Assembly: GCA_902472315.1 (NCBI GenBank) | Contig: CABRNM010000014.1 | Location: 1-42,398 of the forward strand | Origin: an uncultured Collinsella sp. | Lineage (GTDB): Bacteria > Actinomycetota > Coriobacteriia > Coriobacteriales > Coriobacteriaceae | Reading direction: 5' to 3' | Length of the DNA stretch: 42,398 bases | Shown here: positions 29,229 through 37,275 of the stretch, in pieces | Numbering within the stretch: position 1 is the stretch's first letter | How the letters are laid out: the number at the start of each line of letters is the position of its first letter | Notes under the pieces: model-generated | What the model saw: only the letters and a program-made list of their open reading frames with translations | Database searches by the model: none | What the model was told of the DNA's origin: nothing | Made by a program: the position numbers and the translations under genes

Positions 29229-32030
29229 GTGGCAAACGAGTACAAGCAGACGATGAATCTGCCCAAAACCGGATTTCCCATGCGTGCCGGTCTTTCCAAG
29301 TCCGAGCCCAAGCGACTCAAGGACTGGCAGGACAACAAGGTCTACGAGCAGGTTCTGAAGAAGAACGAGGGTCACAAGAAGTTCGTGCTGCACGACGGCC
29401 CTCCGTACGCCAACGGCCCGATCCACATCGGCCATGCCATGAACAAGATTTCCAAGGACATGATCAACCGTTACTGGATGATGCAGGGCTATGAGGTTCC
29501 CTATGTCCCCGGTTGGGACTGTCACGGTCAGCCGATCGAGCACAAGGTCGAGGAGAAGCTCGGCACCGAGAAGTTCAACCAGACCTCTACGGCCAAGATC
29601 CGTGAGCTCTGCAACAAGTTCGCTGTCGAGAACATCGAGCTCCAGAAGGCCGGTTTCCGCCGCCTGGGCGTGCTCGGCGACTGGGACAACCCCTACCTGA
29701 CGCTCTATCACCAGCATGACGCCGCCGACATTGAGGTCTTCAAGGCCATGTTCGATAAGGGCATGATCTATCGCGGCCACAAACCGGTTCACTGGTGCAA
29801 GCACTGCCACACCGCGCTGGCCGAGGCAGAGATCGAGTACTCCGACGAGACGAGCCCCTCCATCTTCGTGCGCTTTGAGATGACCTCCAAGCCCGCCGGC
29901 CTCGAGAACTTCGACGGCCCGGTTGACTTCATCATCTGGACGACCACCCCGTGGACCATCCCCTCCGACCAGGCCGTTTCCCTTAAGCCCGGCGCCGCCT
30001 ATGTCGCCGTTGAGCACGAGGGTCGTGCCGAGGTCATGCTCGAGGACCTGGCTCCCAAGTGCTGCGAGGAGTTTGGCTGGGAGTACACCCCGGTTATGGT
30101 CGACGGCAAGCCCTACGTGGTTCCTGCCGAGACCTTCCACCACATCCACTACAAGCAGCCGATCTTCGACGGTGTCGAGGGCGTGGCGCTGCTGGCCGAT
30201 TACGTCGGTGTCGATGACGGTACCGGTATCGTCCACAACTCACCCGGCCACGGCGTCGACGACTACTTTGCCTGCCTCAAGGAGGGCATCACCGACATCT
30301 GCATGCCGGTCGATGACGATGGCAAGTTCTACACCGGTGAGGAGTTTGGCACCGGCGGCCCCTTCAGCGGTATGGATACCGATGAGGCTAACCCGCACAT
30401 CATCGAGTTCCTGCGCGAGCGCGGCACCCTGGTCCTTGAGAAGAAGATTACGCACAGCTATCCGCACTGCTGGCGCTGCAAGCACCCGGTGCTCTTCCGT
30501 GCTACTGACCAGTGGTTTGTCTCGATGGACAAGACCGGTTTGCGTGAGCAGGCTGGCAAGGAGGTTCGCGAGAACGTCAAGTGGTATCCGGCTCATGCCG
30601 CCAACCGCATCGGTGCCATGGTCGAGCAGCGTCCCGACTGGTGCATCAGCCGTCAGCGCAACTGGGGCGTGCCTATCCCCAGCTACACCTGCGCCGACTG
30701 TGGCGAGAAGGTCATGAACGACGCTACGCTCGACGCCGTCATCAAGCTCTTCCACGAGAAGGGCTCCGACGCTTGGTTCACCGACGCTCCCGAGAGCTAC
30801 CTGGGCGAGGCCTGCGTCTGCCCCAAGTGCGGCGGCCATCACCTTAAGGCCGATAAGGACATCCTCGACGTGTGGTGGGACTCCGGCGTTTCCTGGAAGG
30901 CCGTCTGCGAGTACCGCCCCGAGCTGGAGTACCCGGCGGACGTGTATCTCGAGGGCTCCGACCAGCATCGTGGTTGGTTCCAGAGCTCGCTGCTCACCTC
31001 GGTGGGTGCCAACGGCCATGCTCCGTACAAGGCGGTCGTCTCGCAGGGCTTCACGCTCGACGGCCAGGGTCGCAAGATGTCCAAGTCGCTCGGCAACGTC
31101 ATCGACCCCAATAAGGTCTGCGACGAGATGGGCGCCGACATCATCCGTCTGTGGGTCGCCTCGGTCGACACCAGCTCCGACGTCTCCATCGACCACGAGA
31201 TCCTTGCCCGTACGTCCGATGCCTACCGTCGTTTCCGCAACACGCTGCGCTTCCTGCTCTCCGAGCTCGAGGGTCAGTTTGAGCCCGAGACTGACGGCGT
31301 CGCCTTTGCCGACCTGCTGCCGCTCGACAAGCTCATGGTTGCCCGCCTGACCCAGGTCCAGGCCGAGGTCGACGACGCTTACTCTTGCTACGAGTTCCCG
31401 CGCGCCTACCGCGCGCTCTACGACTTCGTGGTTACCGAGCTTTCCAACGTGTACCTCGACGCCCTGAAGGATCGTCTGTACTGCGACAAGCCCGGCTCGC
31501 TTGAGCGTCGCAGCGCCCAGACCGTGCTGGCCGAGCTCTTCTCGATGCTCATGCGCGACCTGCAGCCGATCCTGTCCTACACGGTCGACGAGGCCATGGC
31601 CTATGCGCCCGCCGGCTGCGTCGATCACCAGAAGTACGCCGCGCTGCTCGATTGGTACAAGTCGCCCATCACGGTTGACGAGGCCAATGAGTTTGAGGGC
31701 GTGCTCGAGGCTTCGCTCGAGCTCCGTAGCGCCGTGACCAAGGCCCTTGAGGATGCCCGTTCCGCTGGCACCTTCACCAAGAGCCAGCAGGTCCGCGTCA
31801 AGGCGGTCGTTCCCGCCGAGATGTACGCGCTGCTGACCGGTGACAAAGCCGTCGACCTGGCCGAGTTCTACATCGTCTCCGATGTTGAGCTGACCCAGGG
31901 CGACGAGCTTTCCGTTGCTATTGAGGCTGCCGAGGGCGAGTGCTGCGACCGTTGCTGGAACTATCGCACCACCGTCGGCGAGTACAACGGCCACGCGCAT
32001 ATTTGCAAGCGCTGCGCTGATGCGCTGTAG
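29229..32030 (+). CDS. ileS: Isoleucyl-tRNA synthetase
   Basis: Class I aminoacyl-tRNA synthetase charging tRNA-Ile. The 933 residues contain HIGH at 66-69, an editing (CP1) domain with TTTPWTIPSDQAV and GVDDYF, KMSKS at 616-620, the anticodon-binding domain, and a C-terminal zinc finger made of CDRCW and CKRC. This is the bacterial (type 1) form. The start is GTG 29229, chosen because aaaggggtacc stands just upstream and lies after the T-box terminator; the longer frame from 29124 would include the regulatory leader. The stop codon is part of a perfect hairpin. Confidence 0.97.
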   Translation: MANEYKQTMNLPKTGFPMRAGLSKSEPKRLKDWQDNKVYEQVLKKNEGHKKFVLHDGPPYANGPIHIGHAMNKISKDMINRYWMMQGYEVPYVPGWDCHGQPIEHKVEEKLGTEKFNQTSTAKIRELCNKFAVENIELQKAGFRRLGVLGDWDNPYLTLYHQHDAADIEVFKAMFDKGMIYRGHKPVHWCKHCHTALAEAEIEYSDETSPSIFVRFEMTSKPAGLENFDGPVDFIIWTTTPWTIPSDQAVSLKPGAAYVAVEHEGRAEVMLEDLAPKCCEEFGWEYTPVMVDGKPYVVPAETFHHIHYKQPIFDGVEGVALLADYVGVDDGTGIVHNSPGHGVDDYFACLKEGITDICMPVDDDGKFYTGEEFGTGGPFSGMDTDEANPHIIEFLRERGTLVLEKKITHSYPHCWRCKHPVLFRATDQWFVSMDKTGLREQAGKEVRENVKWYPAHAANRIGAMVEQRPDWCISRQRNWGVPIPSYTCADCGEKVMNDATLDAVIKLFHEKGSDAWFTDAPESYLGEACVCPKCGGHHLKADKDILDVWWDSGVSWKAVCEYRPELEYPADVYLEGSDQHRGWFQSSLLTSVGANGHAPYKAVVSQGFTLDGQGRKMSKSLGNVIDPNKVCDEMGADIIRLWVASVDTSSDVSIDHEILARTSDAYRRFRNTLRFLLSELEGQFEPETDGVAFADLLPLDKLMVARLTQVQAEVDDAYSCYEFPRAYRALYDFVVTELSNVYLDALKDRLYCDKPGSLERRSAQTVLAELFSMLMRDLQPILSYTVDEAMAYAPAGCVDHQKYAALLDWYKSPITVDEANEFEGVLEASLELRSAVTKALEDARSAGTFTKSQQVRVKAVVPAEMYALLTGDKAVDLAEFYIVSDVELTQGDELSVAIEAAEGECCDRCWNYRTTVGEYNGHAHICKRCADAL

Positions 32031-32060
32031 GTTACGGCGTTCGTAGAACGCCGTAACCTA
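32028..32060. repeat. Perfect 15-bp inverted repeat over the ileS stop codon
   Basis: taggttacggcgttc and gaacgccgtaaccta flank a GTA loop; the first TAG is the ileS stop. No T run follows, so it is not a standard terminator. It may protect the 3' end of the mRNA. Confidence 0.85.
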
Positions 32061-32071
32061 CCGACGCTGTA

Positions 32072-32167
32072 AACGCCCCTAAGCGGCAACCTGACGTTCA
32101 ATCGTCGGTCGCGTACCAAAGTACGCTTCCCTCCTCTTTCACGTCACCTTGCTCGCTTAGGGACGTT
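32072..32167. repeat. Compound 96-bp hairpin of unknown type
   Basis: AACGCCCCTAAGCG (32072-32085) pairs with CGCTTAGGGACGTT (32154-32167; one mismatch or wobble depending on strand). Inside this, GCAA pairs with TTGC and TGACGT (32092-32097) with ACGTCA (32141-32146). An inner perfect hairpin GCGTAC / GTACGC lies at 32111-32126. It does not resemble tRNA, 4.5S RNA or tmRNA. Confidence 0.75.
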
Positions 32168-32226
32168 TTCGCTGTTGACGACGGTAATGCGGCGTTTCTA
32201 TTGTTGGAACTAGAGCCTTTTCTTTC

Positions 32227-32282
32227 TAGTCGTTGGGGACGTTCTTAAGCGACTAGTCACACAAGAACGTCCCCAACGACTA
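32227..32282. repeat. 20-bp inverted repeat with GGGGAC core
   Basis: tagtcgttggggacgttctt pairs exactly with aagaacgtccccaacgacta around a 16-base loop that itself contains the palindrome gactagtc. It is related to the palindrome at 4224-4251. Confidence 0.9.
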
Positions 32283-32296
32283 TCTGTGTCACATTC

Positions 32297-32335
32297 AAGC
32301 GGCATTCTGTTTTTCGGAATGCCGCTTTCGTTTTT
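32297..32335 (+). terminator. Rho-independent terminator downstream of ileS
   Basis: aagcggcattc and gaatgccgctt form an 11-base-pair perfect stem with a T-rich loop, followed by tcgttttt. Confidence 0.92.
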
Positions 32336-32447
32336 AGCTGGTTATTTCGCTAGCGTTGGTGAATATGCTGCGCGTTTGGCGTTTGTCACTATAAGATGAT
32401 TACTTGCGTTAAACGTATTTCGATGTTCTTGAGGGTAGGGGATTTCT

Positions 32448-33047
32448 TTGGGTCGTGGTGCGGATATGACGCCGCCTTTGCGTTGGCGGTTGGGTGTTGC
32501 TGGTGGCGTGGCGCTCGTTGTGTTGCTCGTTGACCAGCTGACCAAGCTTGCGGTTCGTGCCGTGGGCGATGCTCTGCATGTGACCGTTATCCCCGGCGTG
32601 ATCGATTTTCTGTTTGTCCGCAATATCGGAGCCGCCTTTAGCATGGGCGAGGGGCATGGCATAGCGTTTGCCGTGCTGGCGCTTGCGGTCATTGTCGCCA
32701 TTGCCTTGTACTTGCTCCGTGCGCCTCGGCTCGCTCGTCTTGAGGTTGTGGGCATGGCTATGGTTGCGGGCGGTGCTATTGGTAATGCTATCGATCGCCT
32801 TGTCTTTGGCTTCGTGACCGATTTTATCGCCACCACGTTCATCGACTTCCCCGTTTTTAATGTGGCCGATATCGGCATTACGGTCGGCGTCGTGCTGGCG
32901 CTCATCGGTTACATGTTCTTGAGCCCCGCCGCTCGCGAGGTCGATGCGACCGCCGAACTCAACGCTCGTGACGAGGCCCGCGCCAAACGCAAAGCCAAGC
33001 AGCGTGGGGAGCGTGCCCGCAAGATTCGCGAAAGGAATGAGCGTTAA
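32448..33047 (+). CDS. lspA: Signal peptidase II (lipoprotein signal peptidase)
   Basis: Aspartic membrane protease that removes signal peptides from diacylated prolipoproteins. The 199-residue protein has four membrane segments, the conserved early Asp in LLVDQLTK, VRNIGAAFSM, and both catalytic aspartates in GNAIDR (D116) and NVADIGI (D141). About 40 residues of a Lys/Arg/Glu-rich cytoplasmic tail extend beyond the usual end. The start is taken as TTG 32448, since aggggа-type purines (32437-32442) stand 5 bases before it; ATG 32466 is the alternative. The stop overlaps the start of the next gene as TAATG. The lspA-rluD pair is widely conserved. Confidence 0.95.
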   Translation: MGRGADMTPPLRWRLGVAGGVALVVLLVDQLTKLAVRAVGDALHVTVIPGVIDFLFVRNIGAAFSMGEGHGIAFAVLALAVIVAIALYLLRAPRLARLEVVGMAMVAGGAIGNAIDRLVFGFVTDFIATTFIDFPVFNVADIGITVGVVLALIGYMFLSPAAREVDATAELNARDEARAKRKAKQRGERARKIRERNER

Positions 33048-34060
33048 TGGCCGACATCCATATTCTTGTTGCCGACGATTCCACTGGTCAGCGTCTTGAC
33101 GCCTATCTGGGCGCCAACGATGGCTGCCCCACGCGCTCTGCCTGCGCGCACTTGATCGAGGGCGGCGCCGTTGCCGTCAACGGCGAGACCTGCCTGTCAA
33201 AAAAGTATGCCGTGCGCTCCGGTGACCGCATCTCGGTCGACCTGCCCGAGCCGCACGATCCCACTGATGTGATTCCCGAGGCCATTCCCCTCGATATCCG
33301 TTACGAGGACGACTACCTCATCGTGCTCTCCAAGCAGCGCGGCCTGGTGTGCCACCCCGCCCATGGCCACGAGAGCGGCACCCTTGCAAACGCTCTGGTC
33401 TACCATTGCGGTATCGATCATCTTGGTACCGTGCAGGGTGAGGACCGCCCCGGCATCGTGCATCGCCTGGATCGCGATACCTCGGGCCTTATGCTCGCGG
33501 CAAAAGACGACGACACCCAGCGTGCGCTTCAAAATCTTATCCGCACGCGCACGCTCGACCGTCGCTATATCACGCTCGTTCACGGTCACATCGCCATGGA
33601 CGAGGGCACTATCAACACCGGTATCGCCCGATCGACGCGCGACCGCGTCAAGATGGCGGTTTCCGATGACCCCTTTGCGCGTCAGGCCATCACGACCTTC
33701 AAGGTGCTCGAGCGCTTTGATTCCACGCGTTTCGACGACGGCTACACGCTCGTCGAGTGCCACCTGTTTACCGGCCGCACGCATCAGATTCGTGTGCACA
33801 TGCGCCATATCAACCATGCCTGCGTGGGCGACCCGCTCTACGGCAAGTGTGATACGCGTGCCGATCAGGGTCTGACCAGGCAGTTCCTCCATTCCTGGCG
33901 CGTGGCGTTCGACCATCCCGTGACGGGCGAGCGCATCGAGTGCCGCGACGAGCTACCGTGGGATCTTGCGGCGGTTTTGGATGACCTGGCCCCGCGTTCG
34001 CTCGGTCTCACTGCCGCCGGTGACGAAATCGTCCCGCAGCTCGGTCTGTTCGAAGCCTAG
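33047..34060 (+). CDS. RluA/RluD family pseudouridine synthase
   Basis: Isomerises uridines in 23S rRNA (or tRNA) to pseudouridine. The 337 residues begin with an S4 RNA-binding domain (about 13-70, with RLDAYLG and VNGETCLSKKYAVRSGD). The catalytic domain contains HRLDRDTSG at 139-147 with the nucleophile D142, and RTHQIRVHM. The architecture (S4 plus RluA) and its place after lspA fit RluD or its Gram-positive counterpart YlyB. The exact target uridines cannot be told from sequence. Translation is coupled to lspA. The last 25 residues are extra to the core fold. Confidence 0.94.
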   Translation: MADIHILVADDSTGQRLDAYLGANDGCPTRSACAHLIEGGAVAVNGETCLSKKYAVRSGDRISVDLPEPHDPTDVIPEAIPLDIRYEDDYLIVLSKQRGLVCHPAHGHESGTLANALVYHCGIDHLGTVQGEDRPGIVHRLDRDTSGLMLAAKDDDTQRALQNLIRTRTLDRRYITLVHGHIAMDEGTINTGIARSTRDRVKMAVSDDPFARQAITTFKVLERFDSTRFDDGYTLVECHLFTGRTHQIRVHMRHINHACVGDPLYGKCDTRADQGLTRQFLHSWRVAFDHPVTGERIECRDELPWDLAAVLDDLAPRSLGLTAAGDEIVPQLGLFEA

Positions 34061-34078
34061 CTAGTATTAGGTGGTTTC

Positions 34079-34105
34079 TTGAACTCGGTAAGCCTGCGGT
34101 AAGAT
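34079..34105 (+). promoter_or_regulatory. Probable promoter of the glycosyltransferase gene
   Basis: TTGAAC (34079-34084) with TAAGAT at 34100-34105 (15-base spacer) or AGATAT two bases later (17-base spacer). The start codon lies about 40 bases downstream. Confidence 0.5.
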
Positions 34106-34142
34106 ATACGGTTGTTTACGTAACGCGTTGCTGGGAGCCTGC

Positions 34143-35438
34143 ATGCTCGCCTTTTTACAAACCAACACACCCATCGTGGTCTTCAATCAGATTGTCGTCA
34201 CGCTGCTCACGGTCTGCTTTCTGTACCAGGTGGTCTTCTTTGTCATTGGCGCTCTTCGTGGCGAGGTCGCGCCTCCCAAGGCCAAAAAACTTCACCGCTA
34301 TGCCTTCTTTATCGCGGCGCATAACGAGGAGGCCGTGATCGCCAACCTCGTTCGCTCTATCAAGGACCAGGATTATCCGTCTGAGCTTATCGAGGTCTTT
34401 GTGGTCGCCGATGCCTGCACCGACAACACGGCTCAGCTCGCGCGCGAGGCGGGCGCCATTGTCTATGAGCGCAACGACCTGGCCCGTAAGGGTAAGAGCT
34501 GGGTCATGGACTTTGGTTTCGACCGTATCCTTAACGAGTATCCCGATACGTTTGAAGGCTACTTTATTTTCGATGCCGATAACGTCATCTCCCGCGATTA
34601 CGTGTCCAAGATGAACGATGCCTTTGACCAGGGCTTCCATGTAGTTACGAGCTATCGCAACTCCAAGAACTTCGGCAGCTCGTGGATCTCGGCGGCTAAT
34701 GCTACGTGGTACCTGCGCGAGGCGCGCTTTCTCAACAACGCGCGCAACATCTGCAAGACGTCTTGCGCCGTCTCGGGTTCGGGCTACCTCATCTCCGCCA
34801 GTGTTATCGAGGGCATGCACGGTTGGCAGTTCCACACGCTGACCGAGGATATTCAGTTCACCACGTTCTGCGCCATTCACGGCATTCGTATTGGCTATGC
34901 GCCGGCGGAGTTCTTTGACGAACAGCCCGTGACGTTTAAAGCTTCCTGGAAGCAGCGTATGCGTTGGACTAAGGGCTTCTACCAGGTGTTCTTTACGTAT
35001 GGAAAGCACCTGGTCAAATCGACCTTTCGCTACCATCGCTTTGCCGCCTACGACATGTTTATGACGATCGCCCCGGGTATGTTGCTATCGCTGATCTCGA
35101 TGCTCGCCAATGCCACGTTCCTGATTGTGGGCGGTCTTTCGCACGGCTTCCTGGCCACCGAGGTTGAGATGCAGGCGTGCGCCGCTTCTCTCATTATGAC
35201 CTTCGCCATGATGTATCAGACGTTCTTTATCCTGGCGCTGCTCACGACCATCTTTGAGTACAAGCACATTCACTGCGCGCAAAAGTGGCGTCTGGTGACC
35301 AACCTGTTTACCTTCCCGATCTTTATGTTCAGCTATATTCCCATTACGGTGGCAGCACTGTTCTTGAAGGTCGACTGGGTGCCGACGCAGCACGCCGTGA
35401 GCGTTACCCTTGACGAGGTCATGCAAGGCGCCAAATAA
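34143..35438 (+). CDS. Membrane glycosyltransferase, family 2
   Basis: A processive-type family 2 glycosyltransferase with a membrane anchor. In the 431 residues, an N-terminal helix (about 10-38) is followed by the GT-A domain: FIAAHNEE, the metal-binding DAD at 144-146, a TED motif (LTEDIQFT) and QRMRW, which together mark the polysaccharide-synthase-like subgroup of BcsA, IcaA and HasA. Three or four C-terminal membrane helices follow. Donor and product are unknown. ATG 34143 is chosen because gggag lies 6 bases before it; TTG 34128 has no site. There are no other polysaccharide genes beside it. Confidence 0.88.
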   Translation: MLAFLQTNTPIVVFNQIVVTLLTVCFLYQVVFFVIGALRGEVAPPKAKKLHRYAFFIAAHNEEAVIANLVRSIKDQDYPSELIEVFVVADACTDNTAQLAREAGAIVYERNDLARKGKSWVMDFGFDRILNEYPDTFEGYFIFDADNVISRDYVSKMNDAFDQGFHVVTSYRNSKNFGSSWISAANATWYLREARFLNNARNICKTSCAVSGSGYLISASVIEGMHGWQFHTLTEDIQFTTFCAIHGIRIGYAPAEFFDEQPVTFKASWKQRMRWTKGFYQVFFTYGKHLVKSTFRYHRFAAYDMFMTIAPGMLLSLISMLANATFLIVGGLSHGFLATEVEMQACAASLIMTFAMMYQTFFILALLTTIFEYKHIHCAQKWRLVTNLFTFPIFMFSYIPITVAALFLKVDWVPTQHAVSVTLDEVMQGAK

Positions 35439-35446
35439 CCACGATC

Positions 35447-35488
35447 AAAACCACCACAAAGGGAACAGGCACCTTTGTGGTGGTTTTT
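35447..35488. repeat. ACCACCACAAAGG inverted repeat, terminator (copy 2)
   Basis: AAAACCACCACAAAGG and CCTTTGTGGTGGTTTT form a 16-base-pair stem with the loop gaacaggca, followed by T. Read on the opposite strand it equals copy 1 at 27610-27650 except for one loop base. It terminates the glycosyltransferase gene. Confidence 0.92.
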
Positions 35489-35519
35489 GCGTTTGAGCTG
35501 CTGCCCAAGGAGGTTTTCG

Positions 35520-35942
35520 ATGGTCTATATCCCGTTTTGGATTTGCATCTTTGCCGGCGCGGCGATTGATGTCCGTGAGCGGCGGTTTCCCAACGAGCTT
35601 GCCGGTGCGTGTGCCGTGGCGGCGTTTGCAGGCGTTTGGCTCGACAGGGGCGTTAACACTGCGCTTGACCACGTCGGTCTTGCGATCATCGTCTACCTTG
35701 CCCTTATGCTTACTGAGTCGCTTTGGCGTCGTGTTCGCCACGCTCCCGGCATTGGTATGGGGGACGCCAAGGCGCTCTTTGCCCTTTGTACCTTCGATCC
35801 CTTGGGTGGTATCGTCGCGTTTGCGGCTGCGCTCCTGGCCCTTGCTGGCGCCTGCCTCATCGCAAAATCGCGCTCCCTGCCATTGCTGCCGTTTTTGGTG
35901 CCGATATTTGCCATAATCGAGGTTGTGGGTAGTACGCTGTAA
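35520..35942 (+). CDS. Prepilin peptidase catalytic domain protein (A24 family)
   Basis: A 140-residue membrane protein containing only the peptidase core of type IV prepilin peptidases. The two catalytic aspartates are D17 in AIDVRERRFPN and D82 in GIGMGDAKA. About four or five membrane helices are visible. The N-terminal cytoplasmic methylase domain of PilD is missing, as in TadV/CpaA or other short A24 enzymes. No pilin, secretion ATPase or pilus gene is nearby, so it is an orphan. ATG 35520 is preferred over the upstream frame because aaggagg lies 6 bases before it. The next gene follows after 31 bases. Confidence 0.88.
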   Translation: MVYIPFWICIFAGAAIDVRERRFPNELAGACAVAAFAGVWLDRGVNTALDHVGLAIIVYLALMLTESLWRRVRHAPGIGMGDAKALFALCTFDPLGGIVAFAAALLALAGACLIAKSRSLPLLPFLVPIFAIIEVVGSTL

Positions 35943-35973
35943 TCGTTTGCGCGCCCTTTTTAAGGAGCATGCC

Positions 35974-37221
35974 ATGGCAATCAATCAACAGACAGCCGCC
36001 ATCAAGGCGCGTATGGATCGCATTCCCGCGGCGTTGTCGCCCGAGCTGGTCGAGCGTATCGCCGCCGACCGCGCCTCGGGTGTCGTTAATCCCTATCGAT
36101 GCGGTGACGACCAGGTCATCCGACGTGTCGATCGGGCTGCAGACGAGGGCACGCTCATGCGTCCGGCCTTCATGCGCGATACCGAAAAGATTCTGCATCT
36201 GCCCGCATACACGCGTTATGCAGGCAAAACGCAGGTCTTCAGTTTTCGCAGCAACGATGACCTGTCGCGTCGCGGCCTGCACGTGCAGCTTGTCTCGCGC
36301 ATCGCGCGCGATATCGGACGTGCTCTGGGGCTCAACTGCGATCTGATCGAGGCGATTGGCTTAGGCCACGACTTGGGTCACACGCCCTTTGGCCATGCGG
36401 GTGAGCGATTCCTCAACGATATCTATCACGATCGCACGGGCCGCTATTTTTTCCATAACGTACAGTCGGTCCGCGTGCTCGACGCGCTGTACGGCCGCAA
36501 CGTGTCGCTCCAGACGCTCGACGGCGTGCTATGCCACAACGGTGAGTACGAACAGCGTGTGTTTGAGCTTTCGGACATGAGCTCCTTTGACCAGTTCGAC
36601 CTTACGGTTGAGGATTGCATTGCCACAGGTTACAGCGCAATTGAGCACCTGCGCCCCATGACGCTCGAGGGCTGCGTGGTTCGCATCTCGGATATCCTTG
36701 CCTACGTGGGGCGCGATCGCCAAGACGCCATTGCGGCGGGTCTGCTGCCACCCGACGCCTTTGACGATGACCTGGGCGGGGCATACAACAGCTGGATCCT
36801 TACGCATGCCTCCATCGATATCGTCGAGCACAGCTATGGCAAGCCACGCATCGAGATGAGCGAGGACCTGTTTGAGGAAATCCGCCGAGCCAAGCGCGAG
36901 AACTACGAGAAGATCTATAGCAAGGGCGGCATCGAAGGCGACTCCGAAGTGGAGCTGCGCGAGGCCTTCGAAAAGCTCTACGACCGTTGCCTGCAGGATA
37001 TAAACGAAGGCGACGAGTCTTCGTATATCTTTAAGCACCACATTTCTCGCATTGAGCGGCAGCTTTCCTACTACGATCGCACCTATCCCTGGCAAGATGA
37101 TAAGGACCAGGCGGTCGTGGATTACATTGCGAGCATGACGGACGGCTATTTCTGCGAGCTGACGAGCAAGCTGTTCCCGGGATTGAAGTTTCCGCACCGT
37201 ACCTATATTAACGAACGGTAG
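35974..37221 (+). CDS. dgt: dGTPase-like HD-domain hydrolase
   Basis: Deoxynucleoside triphosphate triphosphohydrolase family enzyme that cleaves dNTP (classically dGTP) to deoxynucleoside and tripolyphosphate. In 415 residues, the HD site is complete: H103, HD at 132-133, H136 and H141 in GHDLGHTPFGHAGE. Upstream, RYAGKTQVF matches the conserved R(x)-L-x-x-K-TQVF element. The C-terminal part is the helical domain of Dgt-like proteins. ATG 35974 is chosen since aaggag lies 6 bases upstream; an ATG at 35969 is out of frame. Not to be confused with GTP-specific Dgt of E. coli; substrate range is open. Confidence 0.9.
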   Translation: MAINQQTAAIKARMDRIPAALSPELVERIAADRASGVVNPYRCGDDQVIRRVDRAADEGTLMRPAFMRDTEKILHLPAYTRYAGKTQVFSFRSNDDLSRRGLHVQLVSRIARDIGRALGLNCDLIEAIGLGHDLGHTPFGHAGERFLNDIYHDRTGRYFFHNVQSVRVLDALYGRNVSLQTLDGVLCHNGEYEQRVFELSDMSSFDQFDLTVEDCIATGYSAIEHLRPMTLEGCVVRISDILAYVGRDRQDAIAAGLLPPDAFDDDLGGAYNSWILTHASIDIVEHSYGKPRIEMSEDLFEEIRRAKRENYEKIYSKGGIEGDSEVELREAFEKLYDRCLQDINEGDESSYIFKHHISRIERQLSYYDRTYPWQDDKDQAVVDYIASMTDGYFCELTSKLFPGLKFPHRTYINER

Positions 37222-37236
37222 TTCGTATTTATTCGG

Positions 37237-37242
37237 TATACT
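37237..37242 (+). promoter_or_regulatory. -10 element of rarA
   Basis: TATACT preceded by CGG lies shortly after the dgt stop and 25-45 bases before the possible rarA starts. No clear -35 element. The same CGGTATACT occurs at 11443-11451. Confidence 0.45.
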
Positions 37243-37275
37243 GTAGGTGGAAAACGTTTTTGATTGATGCACGGG

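Larger units (their letters stand above)
32031..32447. other. Gene-free stretch between ileS and lspA
   Basis: No credible protein gene is present on either strand. The stretch holds three inverted repeats (32028-32060, 32072-32167, 32227-32282), a rho-independent terminator (32297-32335) and a probable lspA promoter zone with no convincing hexamer pair. The terminator lies about 267 bases after ileS, leaving room for a structured 3' UTR or a small RNA. Confidence 0.7.

Noticed and set aside
32072..32167. 4.5S RNA or tmRNA candidate
   Set aside because: No GGAA-type SRP tetraloop and symmetric-loop motif and no tRNA-like ends could be recognised; the element is kept only as an unknown hairpin.
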